Shown here: positions 46,767-56,844 of the stretch, piece by piece | How the letters are laid out: every line of letters begins with the position of its first letter | Position numbering within the stretch: the first letter of the stretch is position 1 | Source of the DNA: Siderastrea radians | Taxonomy: Eukaryota > Cnidaria > Anthozoa > Scleractinia > Rhizangiidae | Assembly (NCBI GenBank): GCA_964017195.1 | Contig: OZ024892.1 | Location: forward strand, 16,205,871-16,269,870 | DNA: 64,000 bases | Direction: 5' to 3' | The notes under the pieces: model-generated | The model's input: only the letters and a program-made list of their open reading frames with translations | What the model was told of the DNA's origin: nothing | Database searches by the model: none | Position numbers and translations under genes: made by a program

Positions 46767-48762
46767 GTAGATTATTAAGTTTTTTACATCAGTTTCTTGT
46801 TAGTAAGGTGTCTTCATATGGCAAATTTTTGACACGATAAACCTCCAAAAACACGAAGTTTTGGCTTAAGTCCCAGTTAATTGCAACTGCTCCTTTATCT
46901 TCTGTCATAGTTAAGTTCTTGAGTTCTTATTTGGCACACGTTCACACCTCCACTGCATTGATAATTGTAATGTACTTTCAAATTTTATAATTGTATCTCT
47001 AAGGGTTCTCAATTAATATAAATTGCGCTGGAACATATTGGGCACGCTGATAAAATTTCTTACGCCAAATTGTATTTGTCAACATGGGTATTTCAAACCC
47101 ATGCTATTTCCGTATGAAGGCACATTGATATAAGGAGGAGTTGGTGTCTGTTGAAATTTACTTCAGCGCCACTTGAGGGGGGTTTGAAGTTGAAGGCGTG
47201 CCACGCTATTCACTTTGCCACAGCGTGTACTTTGAAAATCCAACTTACAAGCCTGTTGTATACACTGTAATGAGGCCTCTTATGAACTGAGTGTTTCGGA
47301 ATCCCTTTCTGACTAACGTTTTAGTTAGACAACTCAAAGTTCCAATAAGGTTGAGCGCTGTTTGAAAGAACAAAGATTCAGATGCTTTGCAGCATATGGT
47401 TTGGACTGGAATGATCGACACCACACCAAACTGTCTCATATTGTGACTGTTGCCCAGTATTTTACTTTGATTTTTCAGAAGGAACGTTGACCTCTTTCGC
47501 GCTCGAGTGCATATAGCCTCATTCCAGTTCAAGGCTGAAATTCCATGCCGCCAACGAAATCTATTGTGCGAGACTAAACAATCTTGTTCAAAGAACGTCG
47601 ACCCTATACTGTTACGACTAAATTGCAACTTAAACAGAGGCAGATCCAGGAGTATAGTTGAGGGTGAGCAACTCCCTTCTTTGACCAATTTGTCTTTTCC
47701 TTATTGCTTTACAAACTGTTTTTTCAAAACATACTGGGAAAATTTACCACCAGAGTCCAGATCCATCTTCGCTCAGGGGCATTTGCCTCCCTCGCTAATA
47801 CTTACAACCCCTCCTTCCAGAAAATCCTGGATCCACACCTATGAAGGCAGTGATTGTGTGGCTACCCATGGCCCAATGTGTCGTCACGTGTGATATCTGA
47901 TACACATGATATCCTATCGGGTTTTGTCACACTCAGTTTAACAAAGCCTTGTTGTATGCTCAACTTCATGCCTTCAACACCTTTCCTTTGTTACTTAATT
48001 GTCTGCTTGCCAATGAACTATCTTGTCGGACCTTCCAACAAACAGAACTCGTACGGCGTGGGGTACATGCCCCAGGTCTGCAAGCTATTGAAGGCCCACT
48101 TAATCCTTTAAGCAAAACAAATAGAAAGAAAATGCAAATTTATATCGTCCGAAAAGATAACAAACAGTTTAAAAAACGCGCATGAAAAATCCTTGGGAAT
48201 ATAGAGGAGCCTGTGCGGGGGACTGACACTAATTTGTCTAACGTATGCGCTGTCTGCCTCTGGTGGTGATGGGCTCGAAATATGTTCGCCACTTGAGTAT
48301 AAGGTTGTTATGATTTCCTGAGGCAAGGGTCTTTAGCTATACTAGAAAATTAAACCATCTTTCAAAATTTCCTTGTTAAATATGAAAAATTTGAAAAAGG
48401 ATTATCTGTACCCTGTAGAGTTAAAAATGGCAAGAGTGTTAGCACGGGTAAAATTTGCCGTAAAGGGGCCAATTGTGCAATTTTACACGATAACAAACAG
48501 TCTTCCGTGATCTCATTGCTATGCACCGCATTTGTTTACAACGTCATTGTAAGGAGACTACTAAGAATCGGTGTTGAATAAGTATTTTTAATAAGAAACC
48601 ATACACATTTGTTATTTGGTAGAGTCAAAAATAGAAAAGGTGTTGGCAGAGGTCAACTTAGCTCCTGAAAGGGTGAATTATCCTACACGAAAGGATGTCA
48701 CTTAACTATCTGCCTTGTCTCTTTAACGCAAAAACAAAAATCAACTTTGGTGTTGTTGCTAT
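46767..48762 (+). repeat. Segmental duplication (with 60728-63179), copy 1
   Basis: Starting at the donor of the serine-rich exon, about 2 kb of intron matches 60728-63179 in direct orientation, beginning GTAGATTATTA.GTTTTTTACATCAG. Identity by eye is over 90 per cent. It contains an antisense CAP-domain remnant. Together with the exon itself, about 3 to 4 kb was duplicated. Confidence 0.9.
47350..47608 (-). pseudogene. CAP-domain (SCP/TAPS) remnant, antisense copy 1
   Basis: On the minus strand an acceptor-like CGTAACAG at 47609-47616 is followed by TFFEQDCLVSHNRFRWRHGI, SALNWNEAI and FGVVSIIPVQTICCKAS. These align with the CAP pseudogene at 54970-55432 (TFFEQDCLDSHNSFR, RHGSQALFWNEVI). CAP domains are secreted proteins in which CLDSHN.FR.RHG.PAL.W opens the fold. 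The middle and second half are missing or unrecognisable and no following exon pairs with it. It sits inside an intron of the opposite-strand mucin-like gene. Confidence 0.6.
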
Positions 48763-49289
48763 CCTTTATTGTCACAACTACAAACATGAGAGGCTGAAAA
48801 ACAGTATCAAGTTCCTAAACGGGCCAGACTCAACGTACCTAGTATGCCGAAAGCGGCATAGAAACCACATTTAGTCGCTTAACAAACGATCCGAGGTCAA
48901 ATTTAACTGAGAATAACAAACAGTGCGCGCAAGCCGCAAGAATCCAACGGTTATCAGAAAAAGATCGATATGACCTCGAGATAAAGTCTAAAAATGCGAC
49001 GTTTAAGTTGAAATGGTTCAATTCAGTAACCATTTAAAAGTCGTCCTTACTAAACCCACTACAAACATACAAGAAGCAAAATTGGTCGAAAGACCGAGAC
49101 ATGTAAGGCGAAGCGTACGAAAACGTGAAGTAGTGCAGGCCTCCCAACCCCATTTTATAACTAAAACTAAGGACTTATTTTTTAAACACGCAGAATTAAA
49201 AAAATGATAGATTTGATACTTTTTAAGAGCGAATCCGTACAAGAATCGAACAAAATCGCAAATGAGTGGGAAAACTCCAAAAATCAAAT

Positions 49290-50075
49290 TTGCTCCTCTT
49301 TTGCATGGTGGTAGCCCTTATTAAGTTTACAAATGCTGTGTAGTTTTTCGGTTTTCTTGGAATAGCTTTTCACTTCTGAGAAAAGCAAATAAATCCGTTT
49401 CCAGCTCTATGCTCGATTTGATGAGACCAGGAAGGGTTGAAATTCTTTCATGTTCACTTGACTCGCGTATCAAAACTGTTGAACTGGGAAAGGCCGTAAT
49501 ACCACCAATTTGTTGTATGACTCTTCGTCGTCCAGATATCAAGATTTCAAAAACATTGGGTTTATCTAAGTATTGAAAGAAAGCCAAAAGCAAAAGGCTT
49601 TCCTTTGTTCGGTCGATCGATGGTTCAAAAAGAACAACAAATTTGACCATGTGCCTTTACTCAGAATGTCATAAAATTAAGTATTTAGGGACTAAATAAA
49701 TTGTTCTTTTGAAGTATTTGAAGTTTAGTTTGGGCAAACGACTTCAGAATTTTCAGGAAATTTTTGAAAACCGGTGCATTGAAAGCATAAAATCACGCAA
49801 TCCGGTGAATGCGTGACCAACAGTAAACTGGAATAGAATTCCTTCAGTTCCTTATTTTTGCCGTTCGTTGCATGCAGATCTCCTTGAGCTTTGACAGTTG
49901 CTCGGTCGTAGTTTGGATAGTTACGGGCTCCAAACTTGAAATGTTCTAATTCATGTATCTTTGTGCTCCTTGTCCCATCGATATCCTTGTTTTGTGAACA
50001 TTGACGTTTAATCCTCAAAAAAACAATTTCAAAAGCGGAATTGTTGAAGAGGCCTTTCAATACCACAGCGTTCAA
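49290..50075 (-). pseudogene. Unidentified frames with an inverted partner at 53.99-54.68 kb
   Basis: Two successive minus-strand frames lie here. One (50075-49725) ends LKEFYSSLLLVTHSPDCVIL, CFQCTGFQKFPENSEVVCPN and a stop. The next (49650-49327) begins at ATG with MVKFVVLFEPSIDRTKESLL, includes RRRVIQQIGGITAFPSSTVL and ends ENRKTTQHL. Both blocks recur, more decayed, on the + strand at 53990-54680. I do not recognise the family. In both places a CAP-domain remnant follows downstream in the gene's sense, so the frames may be 5' exons of one old gene. Whether the two frames are separate exons or one broken frame is unclear. Confidence 0.4.
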
Positions 50076-51084
50076 TCAGTGATGTGACGCTTAACCGCTT
50101 ACGTGATATGCTACATGGTTTCCAAAGGGGGACCATTTGTTCGCGGGGGAGCTTGGGTGCAAAATGGTTTTTAACCGGCCGTCGCCATGGCAAGTTGGCT
50201 TAACATACGAAGAAAGTGTTGTAAAGCTTGTGGTACGGGTACTCAAGAGCGGTACTGTCTTATATAAGACGCATGCACATATTAGTCTGCTGAATGTTAC
50301 CTTCCTATGTTTTTGTCTTTTAATTTACAGTATTTAAGATATGAACGGCGAAGGGTTGTTAAGTTTGGGTTTTTTGTATTTGTCTTGTATAACGTATAAG
50401 CAATTGGGTAAAGGGGCTAATAGGATTGAATTGGCTGTGTTGTCTGATCTAGTTAGCGGTTATGGTGAAAATTTTTTTAGCGCAGGAGTTTTTTTTAATT
50501 GGGATTGACATTTTGAGCATATCACGCTTCTGTGAATGTGATTTGCTTTGACAGTTGCTTTTCGTATAGGAGGGACGTAATATTGTGTTGCGTGAGAGGC
50601 GGTTTCCCTTGGCGTTTTATGGGGGGGGGGGGTGGTTTGCTAAGTGGATTGTAAGGTTTCTGATTGGCTAACTTGTATTTCGGAGCGGACAAAAAGGACA
50701 GTTGCGTTTTGCCGGCGTGGGCTAGGAAGAGAAGGAATTGGTACTAGTATGATGATGCAATATTAGTGGATGATAGTTCTTGTGAACGGAGAGAGGTGAG
50801 TGTTTATTTGAGGCGAGAAGTTGATACGACGGAATCGTCATTAATAAGGAGATCAATTAATATGGCAGGTGATACGAGTCTTTTTGCATTGAAAGAACGA
50901 AAATATCTGAATATTATCGACGGATTTGTGTGGTTTGCGTGTGGTGTTCGCTAAAGGCTACGAGCAGTCTCTCTTTCCGTTCAGAGATAGTGAAGGAAAA
51001 GAAAAACAAGCGAGTGAGCGCGAAATCGATTGTGGCTCGAGAGGCGCGTTAGCTTTCAAAGACGTGGGCGACTTTCGTCCCCGC

Positions 51085-51575
51085 TCGCTTGTTTACTTTT
51101 GCAAGGGGATTCCCGGGTTAGCAAACCGGATTTAAACATCACGTCATGAGATATGCCTTGACGTGCCCCATACTCTGACGATCTGCTCGAGCTCGTGTTT
51201 ATCAAGCGTTATATTTTGATTCTACTGCTATGTTCACTGTTTGTACTTAAGGTCTAGGCACAACAGCAAATACTTCGTCGTCCCTGTGTGAGCATTCTCA
51301 GTTGTGGACGAATTTATATCCACATTCAACGTTTGAGTGAATTTGCGTTTTTCTGCACAAATAAACGCGATAAGAAAGATAAGCTGAGTCATCAAAGTTT
51401 AAACATTACGTCATCCCGTACCGCTATAGTCAAAATATTGTGTCACAAAATCACACTTTTCGTCACGCCGGTTCGTATAAATAGAGGATCGCGCTAACAT
51501 TTGTGAAACCTAGGGGTGGGGAGGGCCAGAATGGCCGGTTAAAATGCCCAATGGGCTTTCTTGTTTTTCTTTCCC
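51085..51575 (+). repeat. Dispersed repeat copy (partner 12795-13240)
   Basis: Same order of words as the partner: GGGGATTCCCGGGTTAGCAAACC, GTCATGAGATATGCCTT, AAGGTCTAGGC, CAACGTTTGAGT, AATGCCCAATGGGCTTTCTTG. It is preceded by CGAGCAGTCTCTCTTT, also found inverted near 7020. Confidence 0.75.
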
Positions 51576-52280
51576 TTGCCTCAAAAAAATTGCGGGGAAA
51601 ATTGTGTCTGTACAGATGCTAGAACTAAGACCAAGGAGAAGTAAAGGTACGCTTTATCTTTAGTAATATACTAGATAGTTGCTTACTTCAGGGGCATATA
51701 ACTGGCTCCAAATAAATTTAGCAAAAGAGATATGTACATTGTGTTATCATTACTGCAGGAATGAGGGAAAATTGCCCTGTTTCCATAAAGGATGTATCAT
51801 TTACCATAAACAATTTTATACCCTCACTCGCTAAATAAGTTGCAGAAAGTCCAGTTTAGTTTGACACCATATGCATTACACAAAAGTACACTTTTCTAAC
51901 AAAGTGATCGCTAGGTGGTTATAATAATGGGCACGAGTGCCAGGATATTTTTCTTTCACCCATGGGGCTGTCACGCACTTTGCACTTATTATTTTTACTT
52001 GGCACTTGCTATCTTAGAGTGTGCATGTAGCACTGCTCACCCACCTATTCCCCAATCTAAGCATTCCATAGAAATACCTTGACTATCAAGAACGCTATAT
52101 GGAAGAATTAGTAGCTTAGTACTTCTAACCAAGAAAAACAAAAGAAAGAGCTGAAACCTACCAGCCAAAGGTCGGTTGGTGTACTAGACATAATTCAAAT
52201 AAAATGGTCTAAGACATGCTTTAGGGTATTTCGTTCTAGCAGAAAGATATATTGTCTATTAGGGTAGGGACTAGCAGTTC

Positions 52281-52601
52281 TCATTTATTTCTGTGGCATT
52301 CACAGCCCTTGATAGGCTCTTCTAAGATGTCAATATATGATTGCTTGCACTTTAATCTGACCTGAACAAATTGCTGCTGCAGTATTTTTTTTTTTAAGAA
52401 TGGCAAAAACTTCGAGCTAAAAAAATCGCAAATGTTGTGAGCATCGTAGACAATTGGGTGGGCGTGGTAATTTGAGATGCTGGTCATGTCATCATCTCTG
52501 ATTTGCTGCAACTGGCATTCTTGTTCCAAATTCATAACTTCGTCGATGGCACGTGCCTCAGTTTCTAGCATGAAAATGTATAGTCTTTTTTCCGAGTCCA
52601 A
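52281..52601 (-). CDS. Open frame of 106 codons, unidentified
   Basis: A minus-strand frame reads DSEKRLYIFMLETEARAIDE, then HPIVYDAHNICDFFSSKF, then KCKQSYIDILEEPIKGCECH before TGA. It begins with TTG; the first ATG is at codon 11. Composition is protein-like (mixed helix, no repeats), with a CEC ending, but no family comes to mind. It lies alone between dispersed repeats, with no convincing acceptor, so it is only a candidate exon. Confidence 0.3.
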   Translation of the reverse strand: MDSEKRLYIFMLETEARAIDEVMNLEQECQLQQIRDDDMTSISNYHAHPIVYDAHNICDFFSSKFLPFLKKKILQQQFVQVRLKCKQSYIDILEEPIKGCECHRNK

Positions 52602-53193
52602 TCATTTTGTTGCATACTAAATCAATTACAATATCTGTCTGCAGGCTGCGTCTCGTTGGTTACTTGCTAAAAGTCGGCCTTGCAGTTAATCAAGCTTATT
52701 CTGTAGACGAACACAGTATGGCGCCGATTATGGCAAGGTTAAGGACTACACCAAAATCTTATGGCTCAGTCAATTCTGAGCGTGACCATTCCTCCTTCCC
52801 TATATATATACATATATACTTATAAAAAGAGAGATTATCAGTTCAAATGCCTAGGAATTATTATTCTACTAGCCCCTCCCCTCTCAGTTTGTTTCCATTA
52901 GCTAAGCCCAAAGGAACAAGGACACCTGTTTTCTGAAAAAAAAAAAAGGCTTCGATACCTCCATCCCCACTCCTCTGTCACCTTTGTGGTAGTTTTCTTT
53001 TTCCAGTACTGCGTTGGGCGATTTCCTGATGAAGAACTTGGCATGAACTCTGTCTCGCTTTCAGCTCCAGAGAATAATCATCAAGCGAACTGATGGCTAC
53101 TTACATTTTTCTGACATGTGAATAAACGAACAAGCTCAGTCGACTCTTTTTTTTTTCCTGTCTCGACCGTCGTAGGAGCAAAAACTGCCGACG

Positions 53194-53680
53194 ATGGATC
53201 AAAAAGAACCAGAAGGAAAGCTTCGTTCACGCGAAAAGACCAACAAAAAAGCACTAACTCGCGTTGCTGTTAAAGTCAGGATTGTAGTTCGACACGTGGG
53301 AAATGTAATGCAGTTAATCTACAGAATTACGTTACGCATTCGAGGATTCTCAGAAAATGTTCGGTCATCTCATGACTCTACTAGTACAAGGGAGAAATTG
53401 ATACATATTCCCCCCCCCCCAGGAACTCCAAATGTGCTCTTTTGCCGTCTATTTCCGAAGTTTATAATTTGTGAAAATCCTCCAAAAGTGACATGAAGTT
53501 TTATGTAAACGGCAGAAGTACATCGATTCCAGTCGAAAAATTGGCCGCTTTGAAATGTCAATATTTAAACAAATGCAGGAACAAAACGCAAACCGCCAGT
53601 TCATCATACTTAACAATTATCCTACGAAATCGCGCGGAATATTTGCGTTACGGCAGACAAATCAGTCATACCTTTGGATA
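53194..53680 (+). CDS. Two open frames, unidentified, possibly decayed exons
   Basis: A 100-codon frame opens with ATG (MDQKEPEGKLRSREKTNKKA). A second, overlapping in another frame, reads KFYVNGRSTSIPVEKLAAL. A further block at about 53.69-53.88 kb reads ITITCTGQDVCKFLHRLVTA. The pieces look like fragments of one protein broken by frameshifts, upstream of the block shared with 49.3-50.1 kb. A C9 run at about 53411 may have caused one of the frame changes. No family is recognised. Confidence 0.3.
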
Positions 53681-53989
53681 ACCTTGTGGGCTAATTTCGT
53701 GAAATTTATGAAGATGTGCGAAAACCTATAAGTGTGGAAAATCCTATCACGATCACGTGCACTGGTCAGGATGTATGCAAATTTTTGCATCGTCTCGTAA
53801 CCGCTTGTGACATCTTGTCGACAGGTAAACAACAGAAACAACTGTGCGATGGAAAATCTCCCGATGAACGCTTGAAGTAATTGCTTTTACGACTAATTTA
53901 AAGGATTATTTAGCAGATTTGATGGGAATATTTTGCCCATAGCACAAGGAGAGGAAAAACATAAATAAGCAGCATTGCGACGTTTCGGT

Positions 53990-54680
53990 TGGAGAATGTT
54001 CGCCGTTCGGTGAAATTGAAGAAGAACGGTATACGTACGTATGGAACGTACGCACAAAGCAAACACTATGGACCACTTACAATAACTTACATATCCGTGT
54101 ACAGGTTAGTATATTTAACTTGTTTCATGCGTCAACGGTGCCGATATCTGCCGATATTTTCATCTGAAGGAATTCTATGCCGGCTCATTCTTGGTCACGC
54201 AATCATCAGATGGCGTGATTTTGTGCTTTCTAAGCACGATTTTAAAAAAATTCCTGAATATTCTAAAATCATTTGCCCAAACAAACCTTAACGTAATTTG
54301 AAAGTACAACTTCATTAGTCAAGGCACATGGTCAAACTCGTCGTTCTTCTTGACCTATCGATTGAGGTAACAAAAAGAAGCCTTATTTTTTTTTATTCCC
54401 TTGAACACTATGATTATTCTTAAGTTTATAAAATCATAAGGTTCGGAAGAGTTAAACAACAAATTGGTAGTATTACAGCCTTCCCCGGTTCAATAGTTTT
54501 GATACGCGAGCCGAGTGAACTTAAAGGAATTTTTACCCTTCCTGGTCTCGCAAAATCGAGCTTAGAGCTATGAACGGAGTTTTTTGTTTTCTCAGAAATA
54601 GAGTTATTTCAAGGAAAAAACTACACAGCGTTTGTGTACTTACAAAGGGCTACCACCATGCAAAAGAAGAGCGAATTTGA
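53990..54680 (+). pseudogene. Inverted, decayed partner of 49290-50075
   Basis: The + strand resembles the reverse complement of 49290-50075, for example GGCACATGGTCAAA, ATACGCGAG, CCTTCCTGGTCTC, AAAACTACACAGC and AAGGGCTACCACCATGCAAAAG. The C-terminal block reads FKKIPEYSKIICPN, as against FQKFPENSEVVCPN. Stops and a T9 run interrupt the second frame. A CAP pseudogene follows 290 bases on. Confidence 0.6.
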
Positions 54681-54969
54681 ATTTTCAAGCTTTGCCGCTC
54701 AATGTTTGATTTTTGTACGGATTTGCTCTTAAATCTTCCGGATTTTCAAAAATCATCCAATATGACTTCAAAACGCCGTCGTTGTGGCTTTTTTTATTTA
54801 GTTGCATATTGTTAAAGTCATAGAAGTTGAATTGTAGCCAATCACGACATGTCACCAAATCTGGCAAACCGCCCCCAAATAAAGAGATATTACACAAGGC
54901 GACATGAGCGCAATTTGAAACTCCACGAAACTGCCTTCATTTCGTTTCTGTCTCTAAATTTCTAAACAG

Positions 54970-55432
54970 CAGGCCTGACGTTCTTTGAACAAGACTGTCT
55001 GGACTCGCACAATAGCTTTCGTTAGCGGCATGGATCTCAAGCCTTGTTTTGGAACGAAGTCATTGCCGCTGGAGCTCGAAACTGGTCTGAGTTTCTTTTG
55101 CAGGACCAAAGCTTAACACCTGACACAAACCATAATCTAGGAGAAAATCTTGGTTTTGTGGAGATCATTCCAGCGCAGCCCATATGCAACAACGCGTCTC
55201 AATGTTCGTGTTTTCGGTTGCAAGTCAGATAGTGGATGCTAGGTACAACGAGTTATCCAATTACAACTTTAGTGAAGGGGTCCCGATTAATGCAAGTAAG
55301 CTGTAAGTTCAATTTACCCAGTTAGTGTGGCGAACCTCAAATGAACTTGGGGTCGGGGTCGCCTCGGGGGGAAACTTTCACTACATCGTGGCTCGTTATA
55401 GTCCTAGAGGAAATGTAGGAGGCCCTGACTAG
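54970..55432 (+). pseudogene. CAP-superfamily (SCP/TAPS) pseudogene
   Basis: After the acceptor TTCTAAACAG comes nearly a full CAP domain: LTFFEQDCLDSHNSFR, stop TAG at 55023, RHGSQALFWNEVIAAGARNW, LTPDTNHNLGENLGFVEIIP, then after a frameshift ASQIVDARYNELSNYNF, stop TAA at 55304, VQFTQLVWRTSNELGVGVAS and FHYIVARYSPRGN, ending at TAG 55430. GENLG, FTQLVW..S.ELGVGVA and YSPRGN are the family signatures. In the GAPR-1-like branch the protein is a small lipid-associated or secreted CAP protein; function cannot be refined. Two stops and one frameshift make it dead. The region has no introns, so it may be retrocopied. Two shorter relatives lie antisense at 47.4 and 61.5 kb. Confidence 0.8.
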
Positions 55433-55563
55433 TTCACGAGATTTGTTCCAGTCTTGCAGCCAACAGGTTTGTAGAAAGTATCAGTCACTCGCTAATGGAA
55501 TTTTAATGCCTTCTTCCTATCCGTTTTATCCGGTCAGGGTCTCGGAAGGAGATAAATAATAAT

Positions 55564-55716
55564 AAACAATTATTGGACGAGGTTGAGCAAAATATCGTGA
55601 TTTGTCAGTAGCGAGCAGATCAGATATTTGCCGGTGCTGAAGGCAGAGGCAAATAATTGATCTGCGAGACACTGACAAATCACGATATTTTGCGCAATCG
55701 AGTTCAATAATTGTTT
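55564..55716. repeat. 153-bp imperfect palindrome (foldback)
   Basis: AAACAATTATTG...AAAATATCGTGATTTGTCAGT at 55564-55609 is mirrored at 55671-55716, and the inner GCAGATCAGATATTTGCC and GGCAAATAATTGATCTGC also pair. The whole segment can fold into one long hairpin. Confidence 0.8.
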
Positions 55717-56436
55717 TATCATTCAACAAGATTTAACCAGCAAGCTTGTTTCACAATTATTTATTCCTATCCAAGTGGAGTATAAAGATGATAATGAATA
55801 AGTGCGCGCACAGTGCTTTCATTTCGTTCAAAACTTTAATATTCTGCAGAAAAAAATACAAAATTAGTAGATTCCGCTGTCGCCAACATTTAATTGCTTT
55901 AAAACGAATACATCAACTGATTTTCCAAAAAGTACAACGTTCAGAAGGAAGATTCACACTTTTCTTCAAATTTTTAAGTCAAAAATCGCAGAAGTTCCGC
56001 ACTTTAATGGCTTACTTGCCTGCGTTTGAGTTTGAGCTATTCCTTCGCGTTTAGCTGTGAAATTTCCGCTTGAAATACAATGTTGGCTTTAATTGGCGAA
56101 GTCGGATCTTTGATGATATCCATTTTTTGACAGCTGCGAGACACTGACAAATCAAGATACTTTGCGAAATCGAGTTCAATAATTGTTTTATCATTCAACA
56201 AGACAATGTGTTTTTGCGCTTGTTTCACAATTATTTATTCCTGCACCAAGTCTGCGCTTTCATTTCGTTCAAAACTTTAATATTCTACAAATCAACGAAT
56301 ACATTAACTGATTTGCCAAAAAGTTCAAAGTTCAAAAGGAAGATTCACGCTTTTTTCTTCAAATTTTTTAGTCAAAAATCGCAGAAGTTCCGCACTTTAA
56401 TGGCTTACTTGCCCGCGTTTGAGTTTGAGCTCTGAA
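55671..56436. repeat. Direct duplication, about 480-bp offset
   Basis: ACTGACAAATCACGATA..TTGCG.AATCGAGTTCAATAATT, GCTTGTTTCACAATTATTTATTCCT, TTTCATTTCGTTCAAAACTTTAATATTCT and GTTCCGCACTTTAATGGCTTACTTGCC occur in both 55671-56035 and 56143-56436. Confidence 0.85.
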
Positions 56437-56844
56437 CAGGTGACTCGACTGCGCACGAGCAGAATTATTCGTACCGTAATGCGCATGAGCAGACAATTAT
56501 TCGTAGGCAGTTATTTGCAGTGACGTAATGGCCTCTCGGCCAATTAAAACGCCGGATAAAATGACATGAATGATAAAAGAAGCTAGGAAAGGGCCTTTGA
56601 TCACAGCCATGCATATCAGTCTAATGTTGTGCCTTGTTATCGTTCAGTATACCTAATAGCTCAGGCAAGGCAGAAGTTTGACTTGGGCTAATAAGAGTAA
56701 AAAAGTAAAGACATAAGTCAAGTTTCTAGGCAGTGGGTGAAAGCCACTGGAGAAAGAAACAAGTATGTCGATATGAATTGAACGATCTACATAGGAAAGG
56801 AAAAGAGTTATTCACTTTCTTGCAATATTTGCCTAATTTTTTAG

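Noticed and set aside
47507..48185. Plus-strand frames such as the 128-codon one in the duplicated intron
   Set aside because: Antisense to the CAP remnant; interrupted in or absent from the duplicate copy at 61.5 kb.
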